Shown here one piece after another: positions 19,003 through 27,352 of a DNA stretch of 64,000 nucleotides. The stretch spans positions 372,001 to 436,000 of the forward strand of contig NZ_FWPT01000004.1 of NCBI RefSeq assembly GCF_900174585.1, written 5' to 3'. The notes below the pieces were generated by a model. That model was not told the DNA's origin. It saw nothing but the letters and a program-made list of their open reading frames with translations, and did not search any database. The first letter of the stretch is position 1. The number at the start of each line of letters is the position of its first letter. Made by a program: the position numbers and the translations under genes. This stretch comes from Parendozoicomonas haliclonae (GTDB lineage Bacteria; Pseudomonadota; Gammaproteobacteria; Pseudomonadales; Endozoicomonadaceae).

Positions 19003-19587
19003 ATGGAAATCTGGAGCGCAGCTATCACGCTGTTTCTCATCATGGACCCTCTCGGCAACCTGCCGGTATTTATGTCCATTCTTAAAAATGTTCCTGAAGA
19101 GCGTCAGAAGGCTGTTCTGATTCGGGAACTGCTGATCGCACTGTTCGTGATGATTGTGTTTCTGTTTGCCGGTCAGACGATCCTCAACTTTATGAATCTG
19201 CGTACAGAGGCCGTCAGCATCTCTGGCGGTATTATCCTGTTCATCATCGCGATCCGAATGATCTTCCCGGTACCGATGAAGCCGGGCGAAGATGCTCCAT
19301 CCGAAGAACCGTTTATCGTGCCACTGGCCATCCCGCTGATTGCCGGCCCATCCCTGCTGGCTTCCCTGATGCTGCTGTCCAATCGCCAGCCGGATATGAC
19401 CCTGCAATGGACTGGCGCAGCCATTGGCGCATGGGCGGTGTCGTCCCTGATCCTGCTGAGTGGTCCACGTATCTTCAAGCTGCTGGGCAAACGCGGCCTG
19501 ATGGCCTGTGAGCGCCTGATGGGTATGATTCTGGTAATGCTGTCGGTGCAGATGTTGCTGGATGGTTTTGCCAACTATTTTAAATAA
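19003..19587 (+). CDS. MarC/YhgN-family inner-membrane protein
   Basis: A 194-residue integral membrane protein with about six transmembrane segments. LIMDPLGNLPVFMSILKN near the N-terminus is the family signature of MarC-type proteins, once proposed to be amino-acid transporters or drug-resistance proteins; no transport function is firmly established. Length matches E. coli YhgN (197). It is divergent from paralog A (293 bases between starts) and is followed by a strong terminator. Confidence 0.9.
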   Translation: MEIWSAAITLFLIMDPLGNLPVFMSILKNVPEERQKAVLIRELLIALFVMIVFLFAGQTILNFMNLRTEAVSISGGIILFIIAIRMIFPVPMKPGEDAPSEEPFIVPLAIPLIAGPSLLASLMLLSNRQPDMTLQWTGAAIGAWAVSSLILLSGPRIFKLLGKRGLMACERLMGMILVMLSVQMLLDGFANYFK

Positions 19588-19614
19588 TCAGTTAGCCCTG
19601 CCCCTTAACAAGAG

Positions 19615-19648
19615 AGCCCGCCAGAGATTATCTGCGCGGGCTTTTTTC
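19615..19648 (+). terminator. Rho-independent terminator of the marC-type gene
   Basis: A 7-bp GC-rich stem AGCCCGC / GCGGGCT is followed by six T residues on the plus strand, 27 bases after the stop. It also separates this gene from the convergent paralog B. Confidence 0.9.
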
Positions 19649-19661
19649 TGAGGTGTATTAG

Positions 19662-21392
19662 CTAGCGAACAGAAATTCCATCAAAGCCATAACCGGTGTA
19701 GAACACCCACTTAGGCAACTCTGGCAGCATATCTCGCGGTGGCTGAACTTCGTCTGTAGCCATATCAGAGAAAGCACTGACATGATGCCTGACCGATGGC
19801 AGATAGCCAGTGCGAACATAATCTTCCGTTTCGCGGCTGGTGATCAGGGTATGACCAACAACGGAGAAGAATTCACCATTCACAGAGTCGGAGAGTTTCA
19901 GCTCCTCCACATCACCAACCACCAGGTTTTCACCCTGTAGTTGCACCGGCACTTTCACCATATCCTTGCCGGCATGTTTGGTGCGCAAGTAGAGGCTGAC
20001 TGGTGCATCAGCAGTCGCAACATAACGTTCCCGCCCTCCAAACATCGCTTTAACCCGAGGGGTGGCATTCTCCTGACCTTTTGTAATCCAGTGCGGCTTC
20101 AACTTATCCAGCAATTGAGCTGTCAGCTTCTCATTGGTTGTGACGGTACCATCGCCATTATCAGTGACGACACGCAGGGTACGCGGACCATTAATGGTTT
20201 CATCAATGCCCATGTCGGCAACCACAAAGGTTGTACCATTGAGAGCAACCAGACCACGGGTATCAACATCGAGGGAGTATCGATCCTGCGATAATTGGCC
20301 ATCATTCATCAGCATGGGGACTGACTTATGATCGGAGTAGGCCTTGCCCCGGTAAGTAACAGAACCAGACTGATGGTCGATGTGGTAAAGATGACCAGCA
20401 ACCGACACAGCTAATGCATCTGCATTTCCAGGCACTTCAGCGATGGCACCGCGGAGAACCGGCAGCCGCTCATCATAAATCTTCCATTTACTTTCGGGGG
20501 TATAAAGACGCGTGCTTTTCCTGACCTTTTCAGGATTACTCTTGTCTTCATCCGATAGGGCATTGGCCTGCAGGTCGCACTGTTCAGACAGGCCCAAGCT
20601 CAGCTTTTCAAGAGCGTCTGCGACAGGGTAGGCACCTTCGGAAGCCGGAAACTGATCATTGTTCCGCTCCCATATCCTGATGACTTCATCTTTCAGTGGG
20701 CCGTCCTTGGAAAGCAGCCCTTCCATATAAACTCTGGCCTCTTCATCAGAAAGCGTTCTGACATTGTCCAACGCTTCCTTGATACTGCAGGGTTTCCCAT
20801 TAACCTGACGCTTGGCTTTCCCCCAGATGGCATCTCGACGCTCTGCTGTAATCAAGCCCTGCTCGACCAGCATATTGTAATCCTGAGACTGTTCCTGATA
20901 GCTCTGGAAAAACGGTCGCGTAACTTCTACATCATCAACCTTTCTTTTTACAACCGGGTCCTGCAAAGGCCTGTCACCAACCGCCAGCTGGGTGACTGCG
21001 GGCGCGTTGATCACAAATTCAGGATAATCCCGGCCATCCATGATCGCGTAATCATGCCGGTACGAGCCGTTAACCTGTTTGGTAAATCTATTCAGAACAC
21101 CACCAGCGGCAGCAATGTAGATGGTTCCATCAACATGAATATGCGGCGTACCCACAACGGCACAACTTTCCAGCTTTCGACCATCCGGCAAAGTGATCAC
21201 TGGGATTTGATAACTGAGCCATTGCTCGGAGGCTTTGTCGTAAACAGTAAAGAAATTAACCTGACGCTCTTTGCCAAGGTTATAGAATTCGGTTCCATGA
21301 CCAACTAATACGGCCATATCTGGTTCTTGAAGTGTGGTGGGCTGTTCCTGCTTCTGTGCTCGTTCCTGTGGCTGCTCTGGTAGCTGCTGCAT
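19662..21392 (-). CDS. Orphan protein, paralog B without signal peptide
   Basis: A 576-residue relative of the protein at 16580-18709, sharing the landmarks DGTIYI, GGVLNR, IWERNN, KWKIYDERLPV, RGLVAL, TPRVK and a closing LPKWVFYTGYGFDGI. Unlike paralog A it begins with a Gln/Glu/Pro-rich stretch (MQQLPEQPQERAQ) and has no hydrophobic leader. AAGGGAG lies well placed before the ATG and an in-frame stop occurs shortly upstream, so the leader is not simply mis-annotated. It would stay in the cytoplasm unless exported by another route. Function unknown. Confidence 0.72.
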   Translation of the reverse strand: MQQLPEQPQERAQKQEQPTTLQEPDMAVLVGHGTEFYNLGKERQVNFFTVYDKASEQWLSYQIPVITLPDGRKLESCAVVGTPHIHVDGTIYIAAAGGVLNRFTKQVNGSYRHDYAIMDGRDYPEFVINAPAVTQLAVGDRPLQDPVVKRKVDDVEVTRPFFQSYQEQSQDYNMLVEQGLITAERRDAIWGKAKRQVNGKPCSIKEALDNVRTLSDEEARVYMEGLLSKDGPLKDEVIRIWERNNDQFPASEGAYPVADALEKLSLGLSEQCDLQANALSDEDKSNPEKVRKSTRLYTPESKWKIYDERLPVLRGAIAEVPGNADALAVSVAGHLYHIDHQSGSVTYRGKAYSDHKSVPMLMNDGQLSQDRYSLDVDTRGLVALNGTTFVVADMGIDETINGPRTLRVVTDNGDGTVTTNEKLTAQLLDKLKPHWITKGQENATPRVKAMFGGRERYVATADAPVSLYLRTKHAGKDMVKVPVQLQGENLVVGDVEELKLSDSVNGEFFSVVGHTLITSRETEDYVRTGYLPSVRHHVSAFSDMATDEVQPPRDMLPELPKWVFYTGYGFDGISVR

Positions 21393-21778
21393 GCGTAAAC
21401 TCCCTTAACGCTTATACGATCGACATAACTAGAGAGTCAGCAGAACTGTTCAAGTTTCCGGGCAAACAGAAGGTTTTGTTAGTTTGCCTAACCAGGCTGT
21501 TAAGCTGTCAGGCGCGGGGTGCGCAGAAATAAACCATTGGTTCCCTTGCACCAAGTTGGTACATTAATAATTACCTGCGCTCTCAATGTGAACACATTGC
21601 GATGTGGTTCTGCCAGGTATCGTGCTTTTACCGGTGGAATAAAGGAAACCATGCCCCTGGCATGTGTGGTCTCAACTTTGCTTTATACAAATGGCATTTC
21701 CAGAAAATGCGGTATGAGGCAGCAGGCAGACAGCCTGATAAAAACAAAAATTATTACAAAAAGAAAAAGAGACGGATT
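21393..21778. promoter_or_regulatory. Divergent intergenic region with palindrome
   Basis: This 386-base region separates paralog B (leftward) from the amino-acid binding-protein gene aapJ (rightward). An open frame from 21602 would extend the binding protein by 59 residues but lacks sense as a leader and is rejected. The clearest element is a perfect palindrome at 21584-21599 (CAATGTG, two bases, CACATTG), about 180 bases before aapJ, suitable as a regulator-binding site. The last 60 bases are A-rich. Confidence 0.5.
21584..21599. promoter_or_regulatory. 16-bp palindrome, candidate operator
   Basis: Perfect inverted repeat with 7-base arms CAATGTG / CACATTG around AA. A similar ATGTG...CACAT arrangement occurs upstream of the second aapJ gene (33631-33646), which suggests a shared regulator. 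The bound protein is unknown. Confidence 0.4.
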
Positions 21779-22795
21779 ATGAAAAAGGCACTCAAACTGA
21801 CAGGCGCAGCACTGGCCCTGACAGCACTTTCCGGTCTTTCCCAGGCCAGCACCCTCGACACTGTTAAAGAACGCGGCTACCTGTCCTGCGGCGTGAGCAC
21901 CGGTCTGCCCGGCTTCTCCAGCCCAGACGACAAAGGCAACTGGTCTGGCCTTGATGTGGACGTCTGCCGCGCAATGGCCGCAGCCACTCTGGGCGATGCC
22001 AGCAAGGTAAAATACACCCCACTGACCGCCAAGGAACGTTTCACCGCTCTGCAGTCCGGTGAAATTGACGTTCTGCCACGTAACACCACCTGGACCCTGA
22101 CCCGTGATACCTCCCTCGGTATGAATTTCGTAGGTGTGAACTACTACGATGGCCAGGGCTTTATGGTCAGCAAGAAGCTGGGCGTAACCAGCGCCAAAGA
22201 GCTGGACGGTGCCACGGTATGTATTCAGGCCGGTACCACCACCGAGCTGAACATGGCGGACTACTTCCGCGAGCACAACATGAAGTACCAGCCAATTGTA
22301 TTTGATACTTCCGCTCAATCTGTACAGGGCTTTGAGTCCGGCCGCTGCGATATGCTGACGTCTGACCAATCCCAGCTGTACGGCCTGCGCACCAAGCTGG
22401 CCAACCCGAACGACGCAATCGTTCTTCCGGAAATCATCTCCAAAGAACCTCTGGGTCCTGTCGTACGTCAGGGTGACGACCAGTGGTTCAACATTGCCAA
22501 GTGGTCTCTCTACGCCATGGTTGCCGCTGAAGAGCTGGGTGTATCCTCCGCCAACGTTGATGCCATGATGAAGAGTGAGAATCCTGGTATCTCCCGCCTG
22601 CTGGGTAACAGCGGCCCTGGAGGCAAGGCTATGGGGATTTCTGATGACTTCGCTTACCAGATCGTCAAGCAGGTTGGTAACTACAGCGAATCCTTCGAGC
22701 GCAATGTCGGTAAAGACTCTCCGCTGCTGATTCAGCGCGGCCTGAACGCGCTCTGGAAAGATGGCGGAATCATGTACGTACCGCCTTTCCGTTAA
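21779..22795 (+). CDS. aapJ: Polar amino-acid ABC transporter, binding protein (copy 1)
   Basis: A 338-residue periplasmic solute-binding protein of the AapJ/BztA type (general L-amino acids). The signal peptide is residues 1-23 (ending SQA-S), followed by STLDTVKERGYLSCGVSTGLPGFS, typical of this subfamily. The amino-acid-binding domain continues with FTALQSGEIDVLPRNTTWTLTRD. The ATG at 21779 gives a proper leader; the 59 upstream codons are not believed. It heads an operon with two permeases and an ATPase, but is separated from them by a terminator. Copy 2 is at 32568-33587. Confidence 0.92.
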   Translation: MKKALKLTGAALALTALSGLSQASTLDTVKERGYLSCGVSTGLPGFSSPDDKGNWSGLDVDVCRAMAAATLGDASKVKYTPLTAKERFTALQSGEIDVLPRNTTWTLTRDTSLGMNFVGVNYYDGQGFMVSKKLGVTSAKELDGATVCIQAGTTTELNMADYFREHNMKYQPIVFDTSAQSVQGFESGRCDMLTSDQSQLYGLRTKLANPNDAIVLPEIISKEPLGPVVRQGDDQWFNIAKWSLYAMVAAEELGVSSANVDAMMKSENPGISRLLGNSGPGGKAMGISDDFAYQIVKQVGNYSESFERNVGKDSPLLIQRGLNALWKDGGIMYVPPFR

Positions 22796-22802
22796 TCCAG
22801 TC

Positions 22803-22833
22803 AAAAAGGCCAGAGTACGCTCTGGCCTTTTTT
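22803..22833 (+). terminator. Strong terminator between aapJ and aapQ
   Basis: The 13-bp stem AAAAAGGCCAGAG / CTCTGGCCTTTTT with a 4-base loop and a T-run is a textbook rho-independent terminator. It starts 8 bases after the aapJ stop. Partial readthrough would give more binding protein than membrane components. Confidence 0.92.
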
Positions 22834-22866
22834 ATTCCTGAGTTACTGAATTAAAGGCTGGTTATC

Positions 22867-24066
22867 GTGTCTGAAAATATTGCCTCCGCTCCTGCAGCTG
22901 GACGTTCTTCCAGCACCCGTTTCCTGTACGACCCGAAAGTGCGCAGCATTGTCTTTCAGCTGTTGTTTATCGGGCTGTTGTTTTTCCTTGTTTCCACCAT
23001 TGTCACCAACACCACCAATAACCTTGAACAACGCGGGATCACCACCGGTTTTGATTTCCTGAGTCAGGAAGCCGGCTTTGGCATCCTGCAAAGCCTGGTG
23101 GAGTACGACGAAACCCATACCTTTGGTAAAACCTTTATCGTTGGTCTGCTCAACACCATTCTGGTGTCGGTACTCGGTATTGTTCTTTCGACCGTTGTCG
23201 GCTTTCTGGTTGGTGTAGGGCGACTGTCGCGTAACTGGCTGATCTCCCGCCTGTGTGGCGTTTATATTGAGATATTCCGGAACATCCCTGTTCTTCTGCA
23301 GATTCTGTTCTGGTACATCGCAGTTCTCAGGGTTCTGCCTTCGCCAAGGCAAAGCCTGTCTCTGGGTGAAAGTGTCTTCCTGAATCTTCGCGGGCTTTAC
23401 TTCCCGGCACCGATCTTTGAAGAAGGCTCCGGCGTTATTTTTGCGGCGTTGGGAGTAGCCGTTGCTCTGATCATAGGATTGTCTTATTGGGCGAAAAGAC
23501 GACAGGTAATGACCGGACAGACCTTCCCGGTCTTCAACGCCAGTCTGGCACTGATCGTCTTGCTTCCGGCTGTAGCCTGGTTTGTTGCCGGCCAGCCCGT
23601 CTCTCTGGAGATGCCGGAGCTGAAAGGCTTTAACTTCCGAGGCGGTATTACCGTTATCCCGGAGCTTATCGCGCTGTTGCTGGGTTTGAGTTTCTATACC
23701 GCTGCTTATATTGCCGAGAATGTTCGGGCGGGTATTGATGCCATCAACAAAGGTCAGCAGGAAGCTTCTGGCGCACTGGGGCTAAGCGAAAGCAAAACCA
23801 TGCGTCTGGTGATTATTCCTCAGGCCATGCGTGTAGTTATTCCTCCACTGTCCACTAACTACATGAACCTGATCAAGAACTCCTCTCTGGCAACCGCTAT
23901 CGGTTACCCGGAGCTGGTGAATGTATTTATGGGCACCACCCTGAACCAGACCGGCCAGGCCATAGAAATTATTGCCATGACCATGGCCGTCTACCTCACC
24001 ATGAACATTATTGTTTCCCTGTTCATGAACTGGTTTAACAACCGCATGGCTCTGGTTGAGAGATAA
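22867..24066 (+). CDS. aapQ: Polar amino-acid ABC transporter, permease AapQ (copy 1)
   Basis: A 399-residue inner-membrane permease of the His/Glu/Gln/Arg type. It has the long periplasmic insert between early and late transmembrane segments that marks AapQ/BztB. The coupling motif, EASGALGLSESKTMRLVIIPQAMRVVIPP (residues near 300), contacts the ATPase. The start is GTG with AAGG upstream. The AapM gene starts 13 bases after the stop. Confidence 0.92.
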   Translation: MSENIASAPAAGRSSSTRFLYDPKVRSIVFQLLFIGLLFFLVSTIVTNTTNNLEQRGITTGFDFLSQEAGFGILQSLVEYDETHTFGKTFIVGLLNTILVSVLGIVLSTVVGFLVGVGRLSRNWLISRLCGVYIEIFRNIPVLLQILFWYIAVLRVLPSPRQSLSLGESVFLNLRGLYFPAPIFEEGSGVIFAALGVAVALIIGLSYWAKRRQVMTGQTFPVFNASLALIVLLPAVAWFVAGQPVSLEMPELKGFNFRGGITVIPELIALLLGLSFYTAAYIAENVRAGIDAINKGQQEASGALGLSESKTMRLVIIPQAMRVVIPPLSTNYMNLIKNSSLATAIGYPELVNVFMGTTLNQTGQAIEIIAMTMAVYLTMNIIVSLFMNWFNNRMALVER

Positions 24067-24079
24067 GGAAGGGATAACG

Positions 24080-25180
24080 ATGATTGTGAACGACAAAACC
24101 ATTCCCTCCCGTCCGGCACCGGCTGCAAACCGTGGTGTTATTGGCTGGCTGCGGGAGAATCTGTTCGCCACACCGGGCAACTCTGTTCTTACCTTGATCG
24201 GCATCGCATTCTTGCTCTGGGCGATTCCTCCCATTCTGCAATGGGCAGTGCTTGAGGCTGATCTGTTTGGCAGTGATAAAAACGCCTGCACCAGTGAAGG
24301 TGCCTGCTGGGTCTTCGTCTCTGCACGCTTCCAGCAGTTTATTTATGGCTTCTATCCGGATGCGGAGCTCTGGCGGGTCAATATCTTCTTTGCCGAGATG
24401 ACCGCGGTACTGGTCTGGGTACTCTGGGACAAAATGCCCAAGCGTATGTGGGGCGGCATCTGGTTTCTGACCGGCTTCCCGGCCACCAGCTTTATGCTGC
24501 TGTATGGCGGCGCCTTCGGCCTTGAAGTTGTCGATACCCATAAATGGGGCGGCCTGATGCTGACGCTGGTGATCTCACTGGTGGGCATGGTGATCGCTCT
24601 GCCGGTGGGCATTCTTCTGGCTCTTGGGCGTCGCTCCCAGATGCCGGCGATCAGCTCCTTCTGTACGGTGTTTATCGAGGTATGGCGGGGTCTTCCGCTG
24701 ATCACCATCCTGTTTATGGCTTCGGTCATGCTGCCGTTGTTTGTACCGGGCGATATCGAACTCGATAAGCTCATCCGGGCGATGATTGGCATCAGTCTGT
24801 TTGAAGCCGCTCTGATTGCTGAGGTTATCCGTGGCGGTCTGCAGGCCATGCCGAAAGGGCAGTACGAAGCCGCAGATGCCATGGGCCTGAGCTATTGGAA
24901 AGGCATGCGACTGGTGATCATGCCGCAGGTTTTAAAGATATCTATTCCCGGCATAGTAAACACCTTTGTTCAGCTCTTTAAAGACACCAGTCTTGTATTG
25001 ATTATCGGACTGTTTGATCTGCTGGCCGTGATGCAGGCCGGGATTGCTGATGTGAACTGGCCCAATATTGCCATCGAAGCCTTTGTATTCACCGGCTTTG
25101 TCTTCTGGCTGTTCTGCTTTGGCATGTCTCGTTACAGCCTGTCGCTTGAGCGCAAGCTGGACACAGGCCATAAAAACTGA
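24080..25180 (+). CDS. aapM: Polar amino-acid ABC transporter, permease AapM (copy 1)
   Basis: A 366-residue second permease, forming the membrane channel with AapQ. The EAA coupling loop is seen as [29 protein letters not shown], and the end [13 protein letters not shown] is typical. The first residues [19 protein letters not shown] resemble those of copy 2. The ATG at 24080 follows AAGGAAGGG; an eight-codon longer start overlapping aapQ is less likely. Confidence 0.92.
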   Translation: MIVNDKTIPSRPAPAANRGVIGWLRENLFATPGNSVLTLIGIAFLLWAIPPILQWAVLEADLFGSDKNACTSEGACWVFVSARFQQFIYGFYPDAELWRVNIFFAEMTAVLVWVLWDKMPKRMWGGIWFLTGFPATSFMLLYGGAFGLEVVDTHKWGGLMLTLVISLVGMVIALPVGILLALGRRSQMPAISSFCTVFIEVWRGLPLITILFMASVMLPLFVPGDIELDKLIRAMIGISLFEAALIAEVIRGGLQAMPKGQYEAADAMGLSYWKGMRLVIMPQVLKISIPGIVNTFVQLFKDTSLVLIIGLFDLLAVMQAGIADVNWPNIAIEAFVFTGFVFWLFCFGMSRYSLSLERKLDTGHKN

Positions 25181-25203
25181 ATAAGGTGGCAGGTAAAAGA
25201 CTT

Positions 25204-26037
25204 ATGCATTCAGAACTCGAACAAGTAGAAATAAAAGAAAATATTATGCAGGCACATGACCACCATCAGGATGACGCAGCCGCCCCTTCACATGTGGCTG
25301 CCGAAACCATGATTGAGCTGACCGGCGTGAACAAGTGGTACGGAGACTTTCACGTTCTCAAGGATATCAATCTGACTGTAAGAAAGGGCGAGCGCATTGT
25401 TGTCTGCGGACCGTCCGGCTCCGGTAAGTCCACCATGATCCGCTGCATCAACCGTCTGGAAGAACACCAGGAAGGCATTATCAATGTCAATGGTGTGGCA
25501 CTGACCAACGACCTGAAGAACATTGAGCATATCCGTAAGGATGTGGGCATGGTGTTTCAGCACTTCAACCTGTTCCCCCACCTGACCGTTCTTGAGAACT
25601 GCACGCTTGCGCCAATCTGGGTTCGCAAGATGCCCAAGAAGGAAGCGGAAGAGATTGCCATGAAGTATCTCGAGCGGGTTAAGATTCCGGACCAGGCCAA
25701 CAAGTATCCCGGCCAGCTTTCTGGTGGTCAGCAGCAGCGTGTGGCTATTGCCCGCAGTCTGTGTATGAACCCGCAGGTGATGCTGTTCGACGAACCAACA
25801 TCTGCCCTTGATCCTGAGATGATCAAGGAGGTGCTGGACGTTATGATCGAGCTGGCTCACGAAGGTATGACCATGATCTGCGTAACCCATGAAATGGGCT
25901 TTGCGCGCACCGTGGCAGATCGAGTCATCTTTATGGATGGCGGCCAGATTATTGAAGAGAACGCGCCGGAGCCATTCTTTAATAATCCGCAGTCTGACCG
26001 GACCAAACTGTTCCTGAGCCAGATTCTCAGCCACTAA
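25204..26037 (+). CDS. aapP: Polar amino-acid ABC transporter, ATPase AapP
   Basis: A 277-residue ATP-binding subunit. Walker A is GPSGSGKST, the signature LSGGQQQR, Walker [15 protein letters not shown], and the H-loop VTHEMGFA. The ATG at 25204 is chosen for its upstream AGGT; the N-terminus (about 35 residues, His/Asp-rich) is longer than in most relatives, so an internal Met could be the true start. It is the only amino-acid-importer ATPase in the window, although two permease pairs are present. Confidence 0.92.
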   Translation: MHSELEQVEIKENIMQAHDHHQDDAAAPSHVAAETMIELTGVNKWYGDFHVLKDINLTVRKGERIVVCGPSGSGKSTMIRCINRLEEHQEGIINVNGVALTNDLKNIEHIRKDVGMVFQHFNLFPHLTVLENCTLAPIWVRKMPKKEAEEIAMKYLERVKIPDQANKYPGQLSGGQQQRVAIARSLCMNPQVMLFDEPTSALDPEMIKEVLDVMIELAHEGMTMICVTHEMGFARTVADRVIFMDGGQIIEENAPEPFFNNPQSDRTKLFLSQILSH

Positions 26038-26040
26038 ACC

Positions 26041-26085
26041 GTTGTAATGTCGGGTTAGGTTCAGTTATCTAGCCCGACATAACAA
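26041..26085 (+). other. Hairpin after aapP
   Basis: A long near-perfect stem (GTTGT, A, ATGTCGGG, TTAG paired with CTAG, CCCGACAT, A, ACAAC) starts 4 bases after the aapP stop. There is no T-tract, so it may act as an mRNA 3'-end stabiliser or as a factor-aided terminator. Confidence 0.6.
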
Positions 26086-26109
26086 CATCTTCACCCAAAG
26101 AGGTGAGTT

Positions 26110-26352
26110 ATGGATAGTGAACTGTTAATCAATGTTTTCGGCTTATGTGCGCTGATTAATATCGCACTTATTGCTCTTTGGTTTGCGCTGTTCACTCTCA
26201 AACGAGACTTGATCCATAAAGTCCACACGCGATGGTTTCAACTTTCTGAACAACAGTTTGATGCCATTCAATATCAGGCGATCGCCTTTTATAAAATTGT
26301 TAACACCTTACTGTTTATTGTGCCCTGGCTGGCTCTTACTGTTCTTAAATAG
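26110..26352 (+). CDS. Small two-helix membrane protein (DUF6868-like)
   Basis: An 80-residue protein with a hydrophobic helix at each end (about 8-30 and 60-79) and a basic/aromatic loop FTLKRDLIHKVHTRWFQLSEQQFDAIQYQAIAFYKI between. This layout is common in gammaproteobacterial small proteins grouped as DUF6868, as I recall it. AGAGGTGAGTT precedes the ATG. Function unknown. Its stop abuts the convergent desulfhydrase-like gene. Confidence 0.75.
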   Translation: MDSELLINVFGLCALINIALIALWFALFTLKRDLIHKVHTRWFQLSEQQFDAIQYQAIAFYKIVNTLLFIVPWLALTVLK

Positions 26353-27279
26353 CTAGAAGACATACCCCCGCGCGCCCTGCAAACCTCCCGTGTGAATAGC
26401 CAGAATTCGGCTACCTTCCGGCACGGCTCCGGTATTGACGGCATCAAACAGCCCCAGCATCATTTTGCCTGTATACACAGGATCCAGAGGAATACCGCTC
26501 TCCTCTTCAAAGAATCGGATAAAGGAGAGTAAATCCGGCGTGGTTTTGCCATAACCTCCACAGTGATATTCAGTCTCTATCTGCCAGCCAGTGCGACCTT
26601 CTGGCAGATGCTGGGCCACATCGCCGGCCATCCAGTCAGCTCCTTTCAACACGGCGACACCGTGAATCTCAACACTCTCAGGAGCCGAGCGAATAACACC
26701 TGCAGTTGTTGCACCGGTCCCCGCCGCCAGCCATATCTGCTGATAGTCTGTAGGGTTAATACGACCGGCAGGAAGAATATCTTCGCAGCCTTTCACTCCC
26801 AAAGCACCGGAACCACCTTCCGGCACAATCCAGACATCGCTTGCCGATACACCCAGATCAGCCAGCAGCTGATTCTGAAACTCTTCCGTATGCTTTTCCC
26901 GGTAGTCTTTACGGCTAACAAAATGCAGTCGCATGCCCAGTCTTTCTGCATCCTGCAAAGTCAGGGACAGGTTCTCGGCACGCTCTCCTCGAATCACACC
27001 AATAGTAGAAAAACCAAGATGATGCCCGGAAGCGGCCAGGGCATGAATGTGATTGGACCAGGCGCCACCAAAACTTAAAGCCGTGCTGTACCCATGAGCA
27101 AAGGCATGCTCAAGATGCCCTTTTTGTTTGTACCATTTGTTACCGCTGATTTCGTGGTGAAGTAAATCCAGCCTGAGAATATCGAGTTGTATATTCTTCC
27201 GCTGTAACCAACTAAGTCCGACATTTTGAACGGGTAAATCACTACGATTTAACGCATTCCACAGTTCAATATTCATCAA
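26353..27279 (-). CDS. D-cysteine desulfhydrase / ACC deaminase family PLP enzyme
   Basis: A 308-residue fold-type II PLP enzyme. The lysine that binds PLP lies in EISGNKWYK near residue 49. The Ser/Gly substrate loop FGGAWSNHIHALAA and the phosphate loop TGATTAGV are visible. The family includes D-cysteine desulfhydrase and 1-aminocyclopropane-1-carboxylate deaminase, which sequence alone does not separate here; the former is the more common activity in such bacteria. It may break down D-amino acids taken up by the neighbouring importers, which is inference. Confidence 0.85.
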   Translation of the reverse strand: MMNIELWNALNRSDLPVQNVGLSWLQRKNIQLDILRLDLLHHEISGNKWYKQKGHLEHAFAHGYSTALSFGGAWSNHIHALAASGHHLGFSTIGVIRGERAENLSLTLQDAERLGMRLHFVSRKDYREKHTEEFQNQLLADLGVSASDVWIVPEGGSGALGVKGCEDILPAGRINPTDYQQIWLAAGTGATTAGVIRSAPESVEIHGVAVLKGADWMAGDVAQHLPEGRTGWQIETEYHCGGYGKTTPDLLSFIRFFEEESGIPLDPVYTGKMMLGLFDAVNTGAVPEGSRILAIHTGGLQGARGYVF

Positions 27280-27352
27280 TAAAGCAATTATTCAAACTAC
27301 ATTATGGCTTTAGTCTAAACTGACCAGCTTTTCTTGCCGAGAGTTGTAGTTT

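Noticed and set aside
21602-21778. 59-codon extension of aapJ
   Set aside because: It would place the signal peptide in the middle of the protein; the extension is Cys/Trp/Lys-rich with no export character.
21683-22804. 373-residue open frame antisense to aapJ
   Set aside because: Covers a clear binding-protein gene and even its signal peptide; no motif of its own.
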